42,932 nucleotides of DNA. It comes from Emcibacteraceae bacterium (GTDB lineage: Bacteria; Pseudomonadota; Alphaproteobacteria; Sphingomonadales; Emcibacteraceae). Below the pieces are notes generated by a model, which worked only from the letters and a program-made list of their open reading frames with translations, made no database searches and was not told the DNA's origin. Positions 33,898-41,454 of the stretch are shown here, one piece after another (position 1 is the stretch's first letter; each line of letters opens with the position of its first letter). The stretch lies in assembly GCA_028281625.1 (NCBI GenBank), contig JANQJN010000134.1, forward strand, positions 1 to 42,932. Direction: 5' to 3'. Made by a program: the position numbers and the translations under genes.

Positions 33898-35136
33898 TTA
33901 CGACGCCTTTTTGCCTAGTAACATCCCAATAAAGGCTGCGGATTGCTGCTCAAGTTCATTTGCAAGCTTTTCCATGTTGATTGAAGCAGTCGTTAGGCTG
34001 TTTGAACTGGTCATAGTTTTAGCGGCTGTCTCGCTCACCTTTTGAATATGCTCTGATACCTCCTGTGTCCCAACAGAAGCTTCCTGCACATTCTGGCTAA
34101 TTTCTTGGGTCGCCTGCAGTTGTTCTCGGGTTGCATCGGAAATACTTTCAGAAATTTCGCCAAGTTCATTAATGATTTCTGACACATCTGCCACTTCGAC
34201 AACAGAATGGGTAATTTTATTCTGAATTTCACCGATCTGATCACTAATGCTATTAGTCGCATCCCCTGTCTGGGTAGCAAGGGATTTAACTTCGCTGGCT
34301 ACAACAGAAAATCCTTTGCCAGCTTCGCCTGCCCTTGCCGCTTCAATTGTTGCGTTTAAGGCCAGCAAATTGGTCTGCCCGGCAATATCGTTGATGAGAT
34401 TAACAACGTCACCTATGTCAGCTGAAGACTGCTTTAACGCATCAATGGTCTGCCGCGCGGATGTCGCCTCAGTGGATGCACTTGCGGCACGTTCATGTGA
34501 ATGTTCTATCTGGCGCGATATCTCTTTTATAGAGTGAGTGTATTCTTCAGTTGCTGCAGCAACAGTTTGTACATTCACGCTCGCCTGTTCCGACGCAGCG
34601 GCTACACTTGATGACCTCCTTTGCGTTTCTTCTGCGTGAGAAGAAAGCTCCTGCGAAATCGTCTTTAACTGGCTCACTGAATTTAACAGTTCGGAGACAA
34701 AATTCATGATCTGATCGTTAAAACTTTCGGCAATTCTTGTTCTATTTTGAGTGGCCTTCTCTTCCATTTTGCGAATATTAATGCAGGCCTGATTAATCAC
34801 CTCCGCACCAGCGGCAAAGCTGCCACGCATCCCTCTCCGTAGGAACCGACGATGATATTGTCCAAGCTCTGCCGCCTTCAATGATGCGCCAGCTTCACGA
34901 ACATAGGCGTCCGTAATATCAAGCAGATAATTGATTGCTTTGAGCGTCTCAGAATGCTCTTCATGCTCCTGCCAACCAACAATGCGTGCTTCGAGATTTC
35001 CATTCATGAGCTCTGGCGCGATTTTTTTTATCGCTGCGAATGCGTTTTTATATTTCTGCAGTTCGGCCTTGGTTTCTTCAAGCTCTTGTTCAGTTGTCGA
35101 TTGGGTCGATTCATTCTTTTTACTTAGTCCAAACAT
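33898..35136 (-). CDS. Soluble methyl-accepting chemotaxis protein
   Basis: The 412-residue protein has no membrane helix. Residues about 10-50 form a coiled coil ([19 protein letters not shown]), followed by a helical sensor region with [20 protein letters not shown]. The C-terminal MCP signalling domain carries the conserved hairpin tip [20 protein letters not shown] and the adjacent [18 protein letters not shown]. It should form cytoplasmic arrays with CheA and CheW. No CheR-docking pentapeptide is seen at the C-terminus. The start 35136 follows GGTGGGGAAATAAT and lies one base after the PAS gene stop, so the two are in one operon. A longer start at 35355 overlapping the PAS gene is rejected. 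Confidence 0.93.
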   Translation of the reverse strand: MFGLSKKNESTQSTTEQELEETKAELQKYKNAFAAIKKIAPELMNGNLEARIVGWQEHEEHSETLKAINYLLDITDAYVREAGASLKAAELGQYHRRFLRRGMRGSFAAGAEVINQACINIRKMEEKATQNRTRIAESFNDQIMNFVSELLNSVSQLKTISQELSSHAEETQRRSSSVAAASEQASVNVQTVAAATEEYTHSIKEISRQIEHSHERAASASTEATSARQTIDALKQSSADIGDVVNLINDIAGQTNLLALNATIEAARAGEAGKGFSVVASEVKSLATQTGDATNSISDQIGEIQNKITHSVVEVADVSEIINELGEISESISDATREQLQATQEISQNVQEASVGTQEVSEHIQKVSETAAKTMTSSNSLTTASINMEKLANELEQQSAAFIGMLLGKKAS

Positions 35137-35137
35137 A

Positions 35138-35668
35138 TTATTTCCCCACCTGCCAAACATATTGATCATAACTAAGACCAGCTTCGGCGAGTGTCTTTTC
35201 AAGAAACTGTATAGCGGCCTCCAGTCCTTCTTTTCTGTTCGAAGCATTATTCTCAATTTTGAGAAGGTTTCGATAAAGGTCAGACACAACCTCAACTTCA
35301 TCTGCCGGTGCCTGTCGCCTACTTGAATGATATCCGATAATTTCGCCAGCTTCATTCAGCGTTGGTGTGACATGGGCAAATACCCAGTAAAAATTGCCTG
35401 ACTTTGCAATGTTTTTTACATAAGCGAAAATCTCTTTTTTGTCTTTTATGCGCTCCCAAAGAAGTTTGAATACAGAGCGCGGCATATCCGGATGGCGAAT
35501 GATATTGTGCGGTTTTCCTAAAACCTCACCTTCATCCATTTCTGCCACTTTGCAAAATATGTCATTCACATAGGTGATTTCACCCTTGAGATTTGTTTTT
35601 GAGACAATAATTTCATCATCTGAAAAACTGTTTTCTATAGTGGTTGGTTTAATACTTAAGTTGTTCAT
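35138..35668 (-). CDS. Aer-like PAS-domain sensor
   Basis: The 176-residue soluble protein has one PAS domain closely like that of the aerotaxis receptor Aer: [36 protein letters not shown] and [20 protein letters not shown]. Such domains usually bind FAD and follow redox state or oxygen. The C-terminal helical region (residues about 120-176) has no signalling output. It lies one base from the MCP start, so the Aer-like sensor and a transducer are split over two genes. I use the ATG at 35668, where homologues start; an ATG at 35779 would add 37 residues with no PAS similarity. Confidence 0.9.
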   Translation of the reverse strand: MNNLSIKPTTIENSFSDDEIIVSKTNLKGEITYVNDIFCKVAEMDEGEVLGKPHNIIRHPDMPRSVFKLLWERIKDKKEIFAYVKNIAKSGNFYWVFAHVTPTLNEAGEIIGYHSSRRQAPADEVEVVSDLYRNLLKIENNASNRKEGLEAAIQFLEKTLAEAGLSYDQYVWQVGK

Positions 35669-35907
35669 GTGCACTTTTACCCTAAAATTACATGGGATTC
35701 TTACTAATCCCACTACCATCATTATTTTGTGCTGGCACTTATATAGAACAGTTAAATAAAATTCATTGATCAAGATCAATTAAAGTGAGTAAATTAATCG
35801 ATAAAAGTGTATTTTTCTCAGAAAAGTGATAATTAAAATATTCTATTTATATCCATGTTTACAAATAGATAAATAGTTTATATGTGAAATATGCAAGAGT
35901 CACAATA

Positions 35908-35922
35908 TTAACTATTTGTTAA
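35908..35922. promoter_or_regulatory. CtrA-type box upstream of the Aer-like PAS/MCP operon
   Basis: TTAA-CTATTTG-TTAA is an exact consensus match in the roughly 300-bp AT-rich gap between the PAS gene and the 35965 gene. It is about 240 bp before the PAS start, rather far for direct control. The rest of the gap holds no gene that I can support. Confidence 0.45.
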
Positions 35923-35964
35923 TATTTATACCATTAGTGATTGTATTTATTACGAATGCTAGAT

Positions 35965-36309
35965 TTACTCTATTTCGCGTCTGATTTGTCCCATATAATC
36001 ATTCAAAAGCTCTCGCGAGAATTCATTTTCATCCGCCGGCTCTGCGGAAATATCTTCAAGCTCTTCCGAAGTGATTTGGTTAGGATCAATGGTCACACGA
36101 TCTTTACGAAGGGACGCAAGCCACGCTCGACGCTCGGCTTCAAAGGTACCGTTAACGTCACCATTGGGCGTCCATTCCTTCAGAACAGTGAGTGTTGCAA
36201 TTTGTTGCTGCGGTTCCGATGCTGCAGCACTAGTAGTGATTAGTCCAAAGATCCCGCAAAGCCCTCCCATGATTACCCTCTTCATGGTCTTTACGTTTGT
36301 CTTTTTCAT
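35965..36309 (-). CDS. Small exported hypothetical protein
   Basis: The protein (about 114 residues) has a signal peptide ending near TTSAAASEP. The mature part is short and acidic: TLTVLKEWTPNGDVNGTFEA, ERRAWLASLRKDRVTIDPNQ and ISAEPADENEFSRELLNDYM. The 'DxNGxFxxxER' segment around residues 57-68 looks like a single EF-hand-like calcium loop (D-G-D-V-N-G-T-F-E) but it is a weak match. The start could be GTG 36315, ATG 36309 or ATG 36285. It lies downstream of the DUF5666 operon in the same direction, with about 150 bp between, and a CtrA-type box lies in that gap. No family is recognised. Confidence 0.6.
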   Translation of the reverse strand: MKKTNVKTMKRVIMGGLCGIFGLITTSAAASEPQQQIATLTVLKEWTPNGDVNGTFEAERRAWLASLRKDRVTIDPNQITSEELEDISAEPADENEFSRELLNDYMGQIRREIE

Positions 36310-36416
36310 CGTCACTTGCTCGGTTAAAAGTTATAGTTCCTGCCGACGCGACATACTTTTCTGCAAGGTTGATAAAATTACTATATTCAATTCTATCAAC
36401 CATTTATTAACAAAAG

Positions 36417-36431
36417 TTAAAGGATAGTTAA
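36417..36431. promoter_or_regulatory. CtrA-type box before the 35965-36309 gene
   Basis: TTAA-AGGATAG-TTAA matches the consensus and lies 108 bp upstream of the small exported protein start. An overlapping TTAA-N6-TTAA precedes it. The sequence is AT-rich, so chance is possible. Confidence 0.4.
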
Positions 36432-36456
36432 AAATAGAATAGTGGCTACTTTAAGG

Positions 36457-38115
36457 TCATTGATTGCGAAGCTGCAGACGAATACGGCGCCGAATTTCCG
36501 CTCGAATGCGCCTTCTGACCTCTTCGCGGACCTGCTCGCGGGTTCCTTCCCGAAGGTCTCTCCTCACTCCATCGCGCACATCGCGCTGAATGCGATCAAA
36601 AGTTGCCCGGTCGATATTCCCGTCCCTGAGCATCTGATCCAGCTCCTGTGGTGTAAAAACCGCCTGAGGAAAATTCTGAGTATCATTTTGAATGTTATCT
36701 TGCAACTGCTCACGTATTTGCTCCTGCATCTGCTCCCTCGCTCGCTGAATTGCAATACGGCGCACTTCCACCGCTGCCAGACGCCTCACATTGGCATCCT
36801 GAAGCCATTTTCTGGATAGTTCGACCCTACGCTGGCGAATCTGCTCTCTACGGCGCTGATCGATAAGCGGCTGACGCACAGGATCAACAATGCGCTGCGG
36901 ACGTGGCGGTGCTGGAGTTTCTGACTGCTGTGATCTAACAATCGCTGGACGCCTTACTTCCTGAGCACCTGCTTCCGTTTCTGATGCAAGCGGCTGATCT
37001 GATAAATCCTCTTCCTGCAGGCTGTCCATTATTTCTTGAACTAACACTGCGCTGGATTCCGGGTCAGCTTGAATCACAACAACATTGTCACGGGCAGATT
37101 CAATTGCTTCTCTTCTTCTTTCTCTAATGACCTCCGAAGCACGCTGGGCACCAATATCTCTAGACAAAACAACGTCATCAATAGAAGTGACAACTCTCGT
37201 TCTGCCATCAGTAATTTCTGAATTTGCTTGATAAACAACCAGATTGCCAATGTTGGTTAGTGCGGGGTTATCAGGTGCTGCATGCGTTGGCACCGATATC
37301 AGACGACCATTGATAACTCGATCAGAATAATAGTCATTTTGGTTAGACAATGTTGGATACATAATCTTAGCAGGCAAGGTATCAAAAGGAATTGAGCCGC
37401 GGGCTTTGACACTTTTAACTCTTACATTGGACGTATTCTCATCACTAGTTTCCAGTTTACCTTCAACCTCCAGATGATCACCCTCCTTAAATCCATGATT
37501 TTCATGAGTAACCCATTGGTCTTCGATCCAGTAATTATCCTGACCAACTCGTTCAATTCTGCCCCTCAACGCTACCGCATCGTTCACAAGTGGTACAGAA
37601 ATATGTGTTGCAACGATCTCGCCACCATTGGTTCTTAGGCCTCCAATTGCGAGATTTTCAACACCTAAGAAAGAATTATTGGGAAGATCAATCACCGTGT
37701 CTTCAGTGAGCAGGACGACCTGTCCCAAAATATTAATCTGCTCGTTTGTGGCTTCAGTTACTGGCCCAACAACCTCTTCCACAATTTCAATCGACTGTGC
37801 TTCAGCACGGCCGGTGCTTTCATCAATAACGACGGCAACAATTTGTCCCACAGCCAATCTGTCTGGCTGGCCGTCACGGCCCTGGCGGACCACATTCTGA
37901 TCTTCATCGTAGAAGATCTCCACGCCATTGACCCATATACTGCCGAAGGCATCAATGCGGCCGTAAATACCGGTCCCGCCAATACCACCCGGCGCGCCAG
38001 TGATCCCAGTGCCGCCAATGCCCCCTGGCATACGCGAGAGGGCAAAAAGGATCGTCAGAGCTAGTAGCGCCAAGAAGGCGATCATCGTTCGGTTATTTAG
38101 GGAAAAGGTACCCAT
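36457..38115 (-). CDS. Membrane-anchored DUF5666 protein with GGIGGTG repeats and Arg-rich tail
   Basis: The 552-residue protein has an N-terminal helix (residues about 10-27) then PGGIGGTGITGAPGGIGGTG, a Gly-rich repeat. DUF5666-type beta-domains follow (about 50-330), each with a turn like DEDQNVVRQ and a strand such as VGQIVAVVIDE. The last 130 residues are highly charged helices rich in Arg, Gln and Glu (RREQIRQRR, REQMQEQIREQLQ, REEVRRRIRAEIRRRIRLQL). The protein is probably tethered to the inner membrane with its bulk outside. Its start overlaps the DUF6502 stop by one base (TAATG). DUF5666 and DUF6502 genes are often neighbours. The function is unknown. Confidence 0.8.
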   Translation of the reverse strand: MGTFSLNNRTMIAFLALLALTILFALSRMPGGIGGTGITGAPGGIGGTGIYGRIDAFGSIWVNGVEIFYDEDQNVVRQGRDGQPDRLAVGQIVAVVIDESTGRAEAQSIEIVEEVVGPVTEATNEQINILGQVVLLTEDTVIDLPNNSFLGVENLAIGGLRTNGGEIVATHISVPLVNDAVALRGRIERVGQDNYWIEDQWVTHENHGFKEGDHLEVEGKLETSDENTSNVRVKSVKARGSIPFDTLPAKIMYPTLSNQNDYYSDRVINGRLISVPTHAAPDNPALTNIGNLVVYQANSEITDGRTRVVTSIDDVVLSRDIGAQRASEVIRERRREAIESARDNVVVIQADPESSAVLVQEIMDSLQEEDLSDQPLASETEAGAQEVRRPAIVRSQQSETPAPPRPQRIVDPVRQPLIDQRRREQIRQRRVELSRKWLQDANVRRLAAVEVRRIAIQRAREQMQEQIREQLQDNIQNDTQNFPQAVFTPQELDQMLRDGNIDRATFDRIQRDVRDGVRRDLREGTREQVREEVRRRIRAEIRRRIRLQLRNQ

Positions 38116-38984
38116 TACTCATCATCCTTGTCCGCATAATAATAAATTCCGAAAGTCATGCGCTGATCGTTGCCCGATTTATCCTGGTCTTCCTCCGCAA
38201 GATCATACGCCGCTTTGTTAATGGTAATCAGGCTTTCCATGCCCTGTTCTTCCACAAGTTGTTCCAGTTTTTCCACTGACTCCGGCGTCAGCTCTTTATA
38301 ATATACGCTGCGCTCAATAAATTTCTTGTGTTCACCTTTTTCATTTTGTGAAATATTATGGACCGCAGCGGCCATATGATCATGAAGGTTGCGGTCAAAA
38401 TGGCCCATCAGTTCTTCAAAATTTTCTTCCGGGATAAAGGCGGTTTTATTTAGGGTGATGCGGTCATCGCTGCCCATAACCACCATTTTTTGCGAAAGCA
38501 TTTCATCAAGAGCGACACGTGGGCGGATATCCACGTTAATGCTTTCAACCAAATGCTCAAAATTCGGCTGACCCTTTGCTTTTGAAGCAAGAGTAAAAAG
38601 CGGGAGTGGCTCCCCGGCTCCATCAATATAGTCCTTATCCGCCAGCCACTTGGCAACGATTTGCGCGCCCAAGGATGCTTTTTTACTTGATAACTCAACG
38701 CCATCTTCGGGAACATCAAAGCCTTCCTGCTCGGTACGAATCCGGCGCACATCTTTGCGGTGTACTTTAGTGAGCAGTGTAATGCGGCTGTCGGTGACCT
38801 TGGCATCAGGCGATAGTTTATAATCCTTCGCCGCCACTTCCACATAGACATGCTTCATGATTTCCGCGAACATGGGAAAGGTGACACCGCGGGCAATCAG
38901 AAATTTGACCAAAGGGCGCATTACATTGGTAATGGCCCTTATGATCAATCCGTCTTTTTTTGCGATGTCGTCTTGTTCGCTCAT
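38115..38984 (-). CDS. DUF6502 protein with HTH-like N-terminus
   Basis: The 289-residue cytoplasmic protein has an N-terminal region (about residues 15-85) with ITNVMRPLVKFLIARGVTF, FAEIMKHVYVEVA and SRITLLTKVHRKDVRRIRTE. The order resembles a winged helix-turn-helix in which 'SRITLLTKVHRKDV' would be the recognition region. The C-terminal part is helical and acidic, ending with GIYYYADKDDE. I assign DUF6502 from this pattern and from the DUF5666 neighbour. It may be a regulator of the surrounding envelope genes. It starts 6 nt after the barrel gene stop and overlaps the DUF5666 start. Confidence 0.75.
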   Translation of the reverse strand: MSEQDDIAKKDGLIIRAITNVMRPLVKFLIARGVTFPMFAEIMKHVYVEVAAKDYKLSPDAKVTDSRITLLTKVHRKDVRRIRTEQEGFDVPEDGVELSSKKASLGAQIVAKWLADKDYIDGAGEPLPLFTLASKAKGQPNFEHLVESINVDIRPRVALDEMLSQKMVVMGSDDRITLNKTAFIPEENFEELMGHFDRNLHDHMAAAVHNISQNEKGEHKKFIERSVYYKELTPESVEKLEQLVEEQGMESLITINKAAYDLAEEDQDKSGNDQRMTFGIYYYADKDDE

Positions 38985-38990
38985 GCTTAC

Positions 38991-39923
38991 TTAAAACTCC
39001 CACCCGATTTTGAGTGTGGTGATGCTTTCGTTATAATCCACCACTTCATAATTTGATATGGAATTTATATACTCATATTCCGCTTCGGCAAAAAAACCAT
39101 TGGTAATTGGCACCTGCCAGCTTACGGAAAAGCTATGTCGTTTGTCGTCGCGGTTTGCGCCAGGATTATAGCGACGACTGGCAATACCATAACTACGGTC
39201 TTGGAAACGATAATCACCACGTAATGTGGTTTCGCGTGAACCAAAATCGACTGGAACTTTTAAGCCAAGATCAATGCCATGCCCGGTATAGGCATAGCCG
39301 GGATCACTCGTATTATGATCGGTCCATTCGTATCCTGCTGTCGCTGTGCTGCCACCACCAAGGATAAAGATTGCCTTACCGGAAACCGAATGACGCTTGG
39401 CATCCCGTCCTCTAAGGGCAAATTGTTTAAATGTTTGCTTTTGATATTCGTAAGCACCCAAAAGATAAACTTTATTATTGCCGGTAAGATAACCAATATT
39501 TGGCTGAACAGTGACCATGTCCATAAAGTTCTCGCCGCCAAGTTTGATGGTGTTATACATGAATGTGCCACCAAGATCGACGCGGTCCAAACTATAGCGT
39601 CCATCGGCATTAAAGCCGTGTATGGCCATATCAAATTCATCAAGATCATTATGGGCGCTTTGATAAAAATCATATCCCACGGAAAAGCCAACTTCATCTG
39701 TATCGATAAGATCTAGCCCGAGCGTAGCGTCAAAAACAAAGGCTTCGTCACCCACGTTGCTGGTGCTGTCGATCGCGTCAACAGTTAGATTGCTGTCAAA
39801 CTCATACCCGGCACTCACCGACACGTTGAAGGGTGTATCATTTTCCTGCGCGGAAGCGTCAGCACACATTACCGCTGCCGCACCTGCCAACAAAATCGTT
39901 TTATTTAAAATATTCTTACTCAT
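38991..39923 (-). CDS. Predicted outer-membrane beta-barrel protein (SLAM/DUF560-like)
   Basis: The 310-residue protein has a signal peptide ending near DASAQEN. Regular beta-strands follow: FNVSVSAGYEFDSNLTV, DEVGFSVGYDFYQSAHN, RYSLDRVDLGGTFMYNT, and a last strand TLKIGWEF with a terminal Phe. The early 'GYEYDSN' motif is also seen in surface-lipoprotein assembly modifiers (DUF560) and related barrels, but the TPR part of SLAM is missing. It is the first gene of the DUF6502-DUF5666 operon. It may form the outer-membrane part of that system. No porin or enzyme residues are visible. Confidence 0.75.
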   Translation of the reverse strand: MSKNILNKTILLAGAAAVMCADASAQENDTPFNVSVSAGYEFDSNLTVDAIDSTSNVGDEAFVFDATLGLDLIDTDEVGFSVGYDFYQSAHNDLDEFDMAIHGFNADGRYSLDRVDLGGTFMYNTIKLGGENFMDMVTVQPNIGYLTGNNKVYLLGAYEYQKQTFKQFALRGRDAKRHSVSGKAIFILGGGSTATAGYEWTDHNTSDPGYAYTGHGIDLGLKVPVDFGSRETTLRGDYRFQDRSYGIASRRYNPGANRDDKRHSFSVSWQVPITNGFFAEAEYEYINSISNYEVVDYNESITTLKIGWEF

Positions 39924-39939
39924 AACCTTATTCCTAAAA

Positions 39940-39970
39940 TTAAAAGTGGCCCCACTACTATGGGGCCACT
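39940..39970 (-). terminator. Terminator of the Arg/Glu-rich gene at 39985-40455
   Basis: A perfect 10-bp stem AGTGGCCCCA (39945-39954) with TGGGGCCACT (39961-39970) has a 6-nt loop. Reading along the minus strand it is followed by TTTTAATTTT. It separates the Arg-rich gene from the barrel gene. Confidence 0.85.
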
Positions 39971-39984
39971 CTATAAAAATAATC

Positions 39985-40455
39985 TTAACTTCCAGAAGTC
40001 ATCGACTGAACAACTTCACGAATTTGCTCGCGAATATCGCGGGCGGCTTCGCGGGCAACTTCACGAGCAGCCTGTGACTGTTCGCGTGCCGCTTCACGGG
40101 CTTCCTGTGTACCCGCTTCACGGGCCTCATCACGAATTGCTTTAATGTCTTCGCGTGTTGATTGACGAAGCTCAGCAAGGTCCGAGCGAAGTTCAGCCGT
40201 GGCTTCAGCAATTTCCGGATTTTCTTCTAGAAATTCCTGACGTGCTTCACGACGGGCATCGTGGCGTTCGCGTCTTGCTTCACGGCGATTAGCGCGGCGT
40301 TCACGAATGCCAGCTCTATCTTGGTCATCAAGAAATTCTTCTTCGGCCGTTTCATCAACAACGTCCTCCGCTTCCTGTGCCTGAGCCGCAGAAAGGGTTG
40401 AAATCAGACCAATAACGGTTGTTCCAACGATTATTTTAAATTTAGATATTTTCAT
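39985..40455 (-). CDS. Small exported Arg/Glu/Ala-rich helical protein
   Basis: The 156-residue protein has a signal peptide (MKISKFKIIVGTTVIGLISTLSAAQA). Acidic sequence (DVVDETAEEEFLDDQD) then gives way to long amphipathic helices rich in Arg, Ala and Glu: RREARRERHDARREA, REDIKAIRDEAREAGTQEA and REVAREAARDIREQ. It shares the motif R-x-AGT-x-EA-x2-AAR with the small exported protein at 40843. It resembles the Arg-rich tail of the DUF5666 protein in composition. It has its own promoter region with a TGGGA palindrome 24 nt before the ATG, and its own terminator. Such proteins may bind acidic surfaces (for example lipid A or nucleic acid); this is a guess. Confidence 0.75.
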   Translation of the reverse strand: MKISKFKIIVGTTVIGLISTLSAAQAQEAEDVVDETAEEEFLDDQDRAGIRERRANRREARRERHDARREARQEFLEENPEIAEATAELRSDLAELRQSTREDIKAIRDEAREAGTQEAREAAREQSQAAREVAREAARDIREQIREVVQSMTSGS

Positions 40456-40478
40456 AATAAATTACTCCGTTTAAGTGT

Positions 40479-40499
40479 ATGTGGGATTTTTTCCCATAT
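40479..40499. promoter_or_regulatory. TGGGA palindrome, copy 1
   Basis: ATGTGGGA-TTTTT-TCCCATAT. It lies 24-44 bp before the start of the gene at 39985-40455. It is identical in 18 of its 21 bases to copy 3. Confidence 0.6.
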
Positions 40500-40558
40500 C
40501 AAGTATTTTCTTAAATACAAGATCTCGATAGTCTCCCCTATCGCCTTCTATTCTGCTT

Positions 40559-40816
40559 TTAGTATCTTCTGGTTATTCTAATTGCTCTCCGGATGGGACT
40601 AACCACCGGACGTTTCACCACCACAACTGGTTGCGCAACAACCACGGTTTTAGTCACCACTGGCACGACCGGTTTCTTTACTACTGTTACCACATGCTTG
40701 TGTCCGTAATGGACCACGTGAATCTTGCCCGGGTTATGTGCCAGGGAGGAGGAAGTGGATGCACAAAACCCGAGCAACATCACACCAATGGTAAACTTCA
40801 AATTGTTCTTAAACAT
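40559..40816 (-). CDS. Small exported Val/Lys/Pro-rich protein
   Basis: The 85-residue protein has a signal peptide (MFKNNLKFTIGVMLLGFC...) cleaved near SLAHN. The mature part is a low-complexity repeat of Val, Lys and Pro: HVVHYGHKHVVTVVKKPVV, PVVTKTVVVAQPVVVV and KRPVV, ending in a basic RRAIRITRRY. It probably sits in the periplasm or surface and may be structural. The ATG at 40816 is chosen because AGGAG lies 7 nt before it; ATG 40822 has no room for a ribosome site. It follows the next gene by 26 nt and is in that operon. Confidence 0.7.
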   Translation of the reverse strand: MFKNNLKFTIGVMLLGFCASTSSSLAHNPGKIHVVHYGHKHVVTVVKKPVVPVVTKTVVVAQPVVVVKRPVVSPIRRAIRITRRY

Positions 40817-40842
40817 GTTCATACTCCTTATGTTTTACTGAT

Positions 40843-41241
40843 TTAACTCTGCTGAGCCGCCATGCGGGCTCTTCTGATCGCTTGCTTCATATCTTTACGG
40901 ATGTCTGCGAGCAGTCTTTTTAATTCATTCTTCGTTTCTTTAATTGCCTGACGTGCCGCCATCTTTGCTTCTTCCGTGCCAGCACTCCTCGCCCGATTGA
41001 TGATCTGTTCGATCTGATCGTCCGTTTCGGCTGTCAGAATTCGTGCTTCCTTTTTTTTTGCACCTAAATAGCGCTTTAATTTATTCAGAAGTTCCTCGTC
41101 ATCGGTTTGGTAGATAACAATTTCTTCGTAGTCCTCATCAAAATTAATGTCCGATGGTTCAGTTGCATCTTGTGCAAATGCGCTGGCCCCAATAACACCC
41201 GACGCGATCAATGTTGATCCCATAACCTTTTTGTAACTCAT
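40843..41241 (-). CDS. Small exported helical protein with RxAGTxEA motif
   Basis: The 132-residue protein has a signal peptide MSYKKVMGSTLIASGVIGAS... cleaved near AFAQ-DAT. After an acidic segment (INFDEDYEEIVIYQTDDEE) come helices, including LLNKLKRYLGAKKKEARIL and RARSAGTEEAKMAARQAIK. The R-x-AGT-x-EA-x2-AAR motif and the acidic-then-basic order are shared with the gene at 39985-40455, so they are distant paralogues. The start is ATG 41241 after AAAGGAG (7 nt); ATG 41247 is too close to the ribosome site. Two TGGGA palindromes lie before it. The function is not known. Confidence 0.72.
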   Translation of the reverse strand: MSYKKVMGSTLIASGVIGASAFAQDATEPSDINFDEDYEEIVIYQTDDEELLNKLKRYLGAKKKEARILTAETDDQIEQIINRARSAGTEEAKMAARQAIKETKNELKRLLADIRKDMKQAIRRARMAAQQS

Positions 41242-41257
41242 CGCCATGCTCCTTTTT

Positions 41258-41278
41258 TTATGGGAATATTTCCCACGT
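41258..41278. promoter_or_regulatory. TGGGA palindrome, copy 2
   Basis: TTATGGGA-ATATT-TCCCACGT, directly before the ribosome site of the gene at 40843-41241. It matches copy 3 in 16 of 21 bases. Confidence 0.5.
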
Positions 41279-41295
41279 TTAATATTGAAATATAT

Positions 41296-41316
41296 ATGTG
41301 GGATTTTTTCCCACGT
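41296..41316. promoter_or_regulatory. TGGGA palindrome, copy 3
   Basis: ATGTGGGA-TTTTT-TCCCACGT, about 55-75 bp upstream of the gene at 40843-41241 and 38 bp from copy 2 centre to centre. It has near-perfect dyad symmetry. Confidence 0.6.
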
Positions 41317-41394
41317 CAATACAAAACTTCAAATCAATGCGCTATTTGTGGCTAAGATACTGAATTGCTGAGATTCTTTTTTAGTGCTCAAAGT

Positions 41395-41424
41395 AAAAAA
41401 CGCCGGTGCAACTCTCCACCGACG
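41395..41424 (-). terminator. Terminator of the VOC lipoprotein gene
   Basis: On the minus strand CGTCGGTG pairs with CACCGGCG (one G-U) around an 8-nt loop, then TTTTTT. It begins about 30 nt after the stop at 41455. Confidence 0.75.
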
Positions 41425-41454
41425 CTTTAAATTTTAAGTATTAGCTGACCGATT

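Noticed and set aside
39279..39716. A 145-codon plus-strand frame opposite the outer-membrane barrel gene.
   Set aside because: The minus-strand frame has a signal peptide, barrel strands and operon context; the plus-strand product has no recognisable feature.
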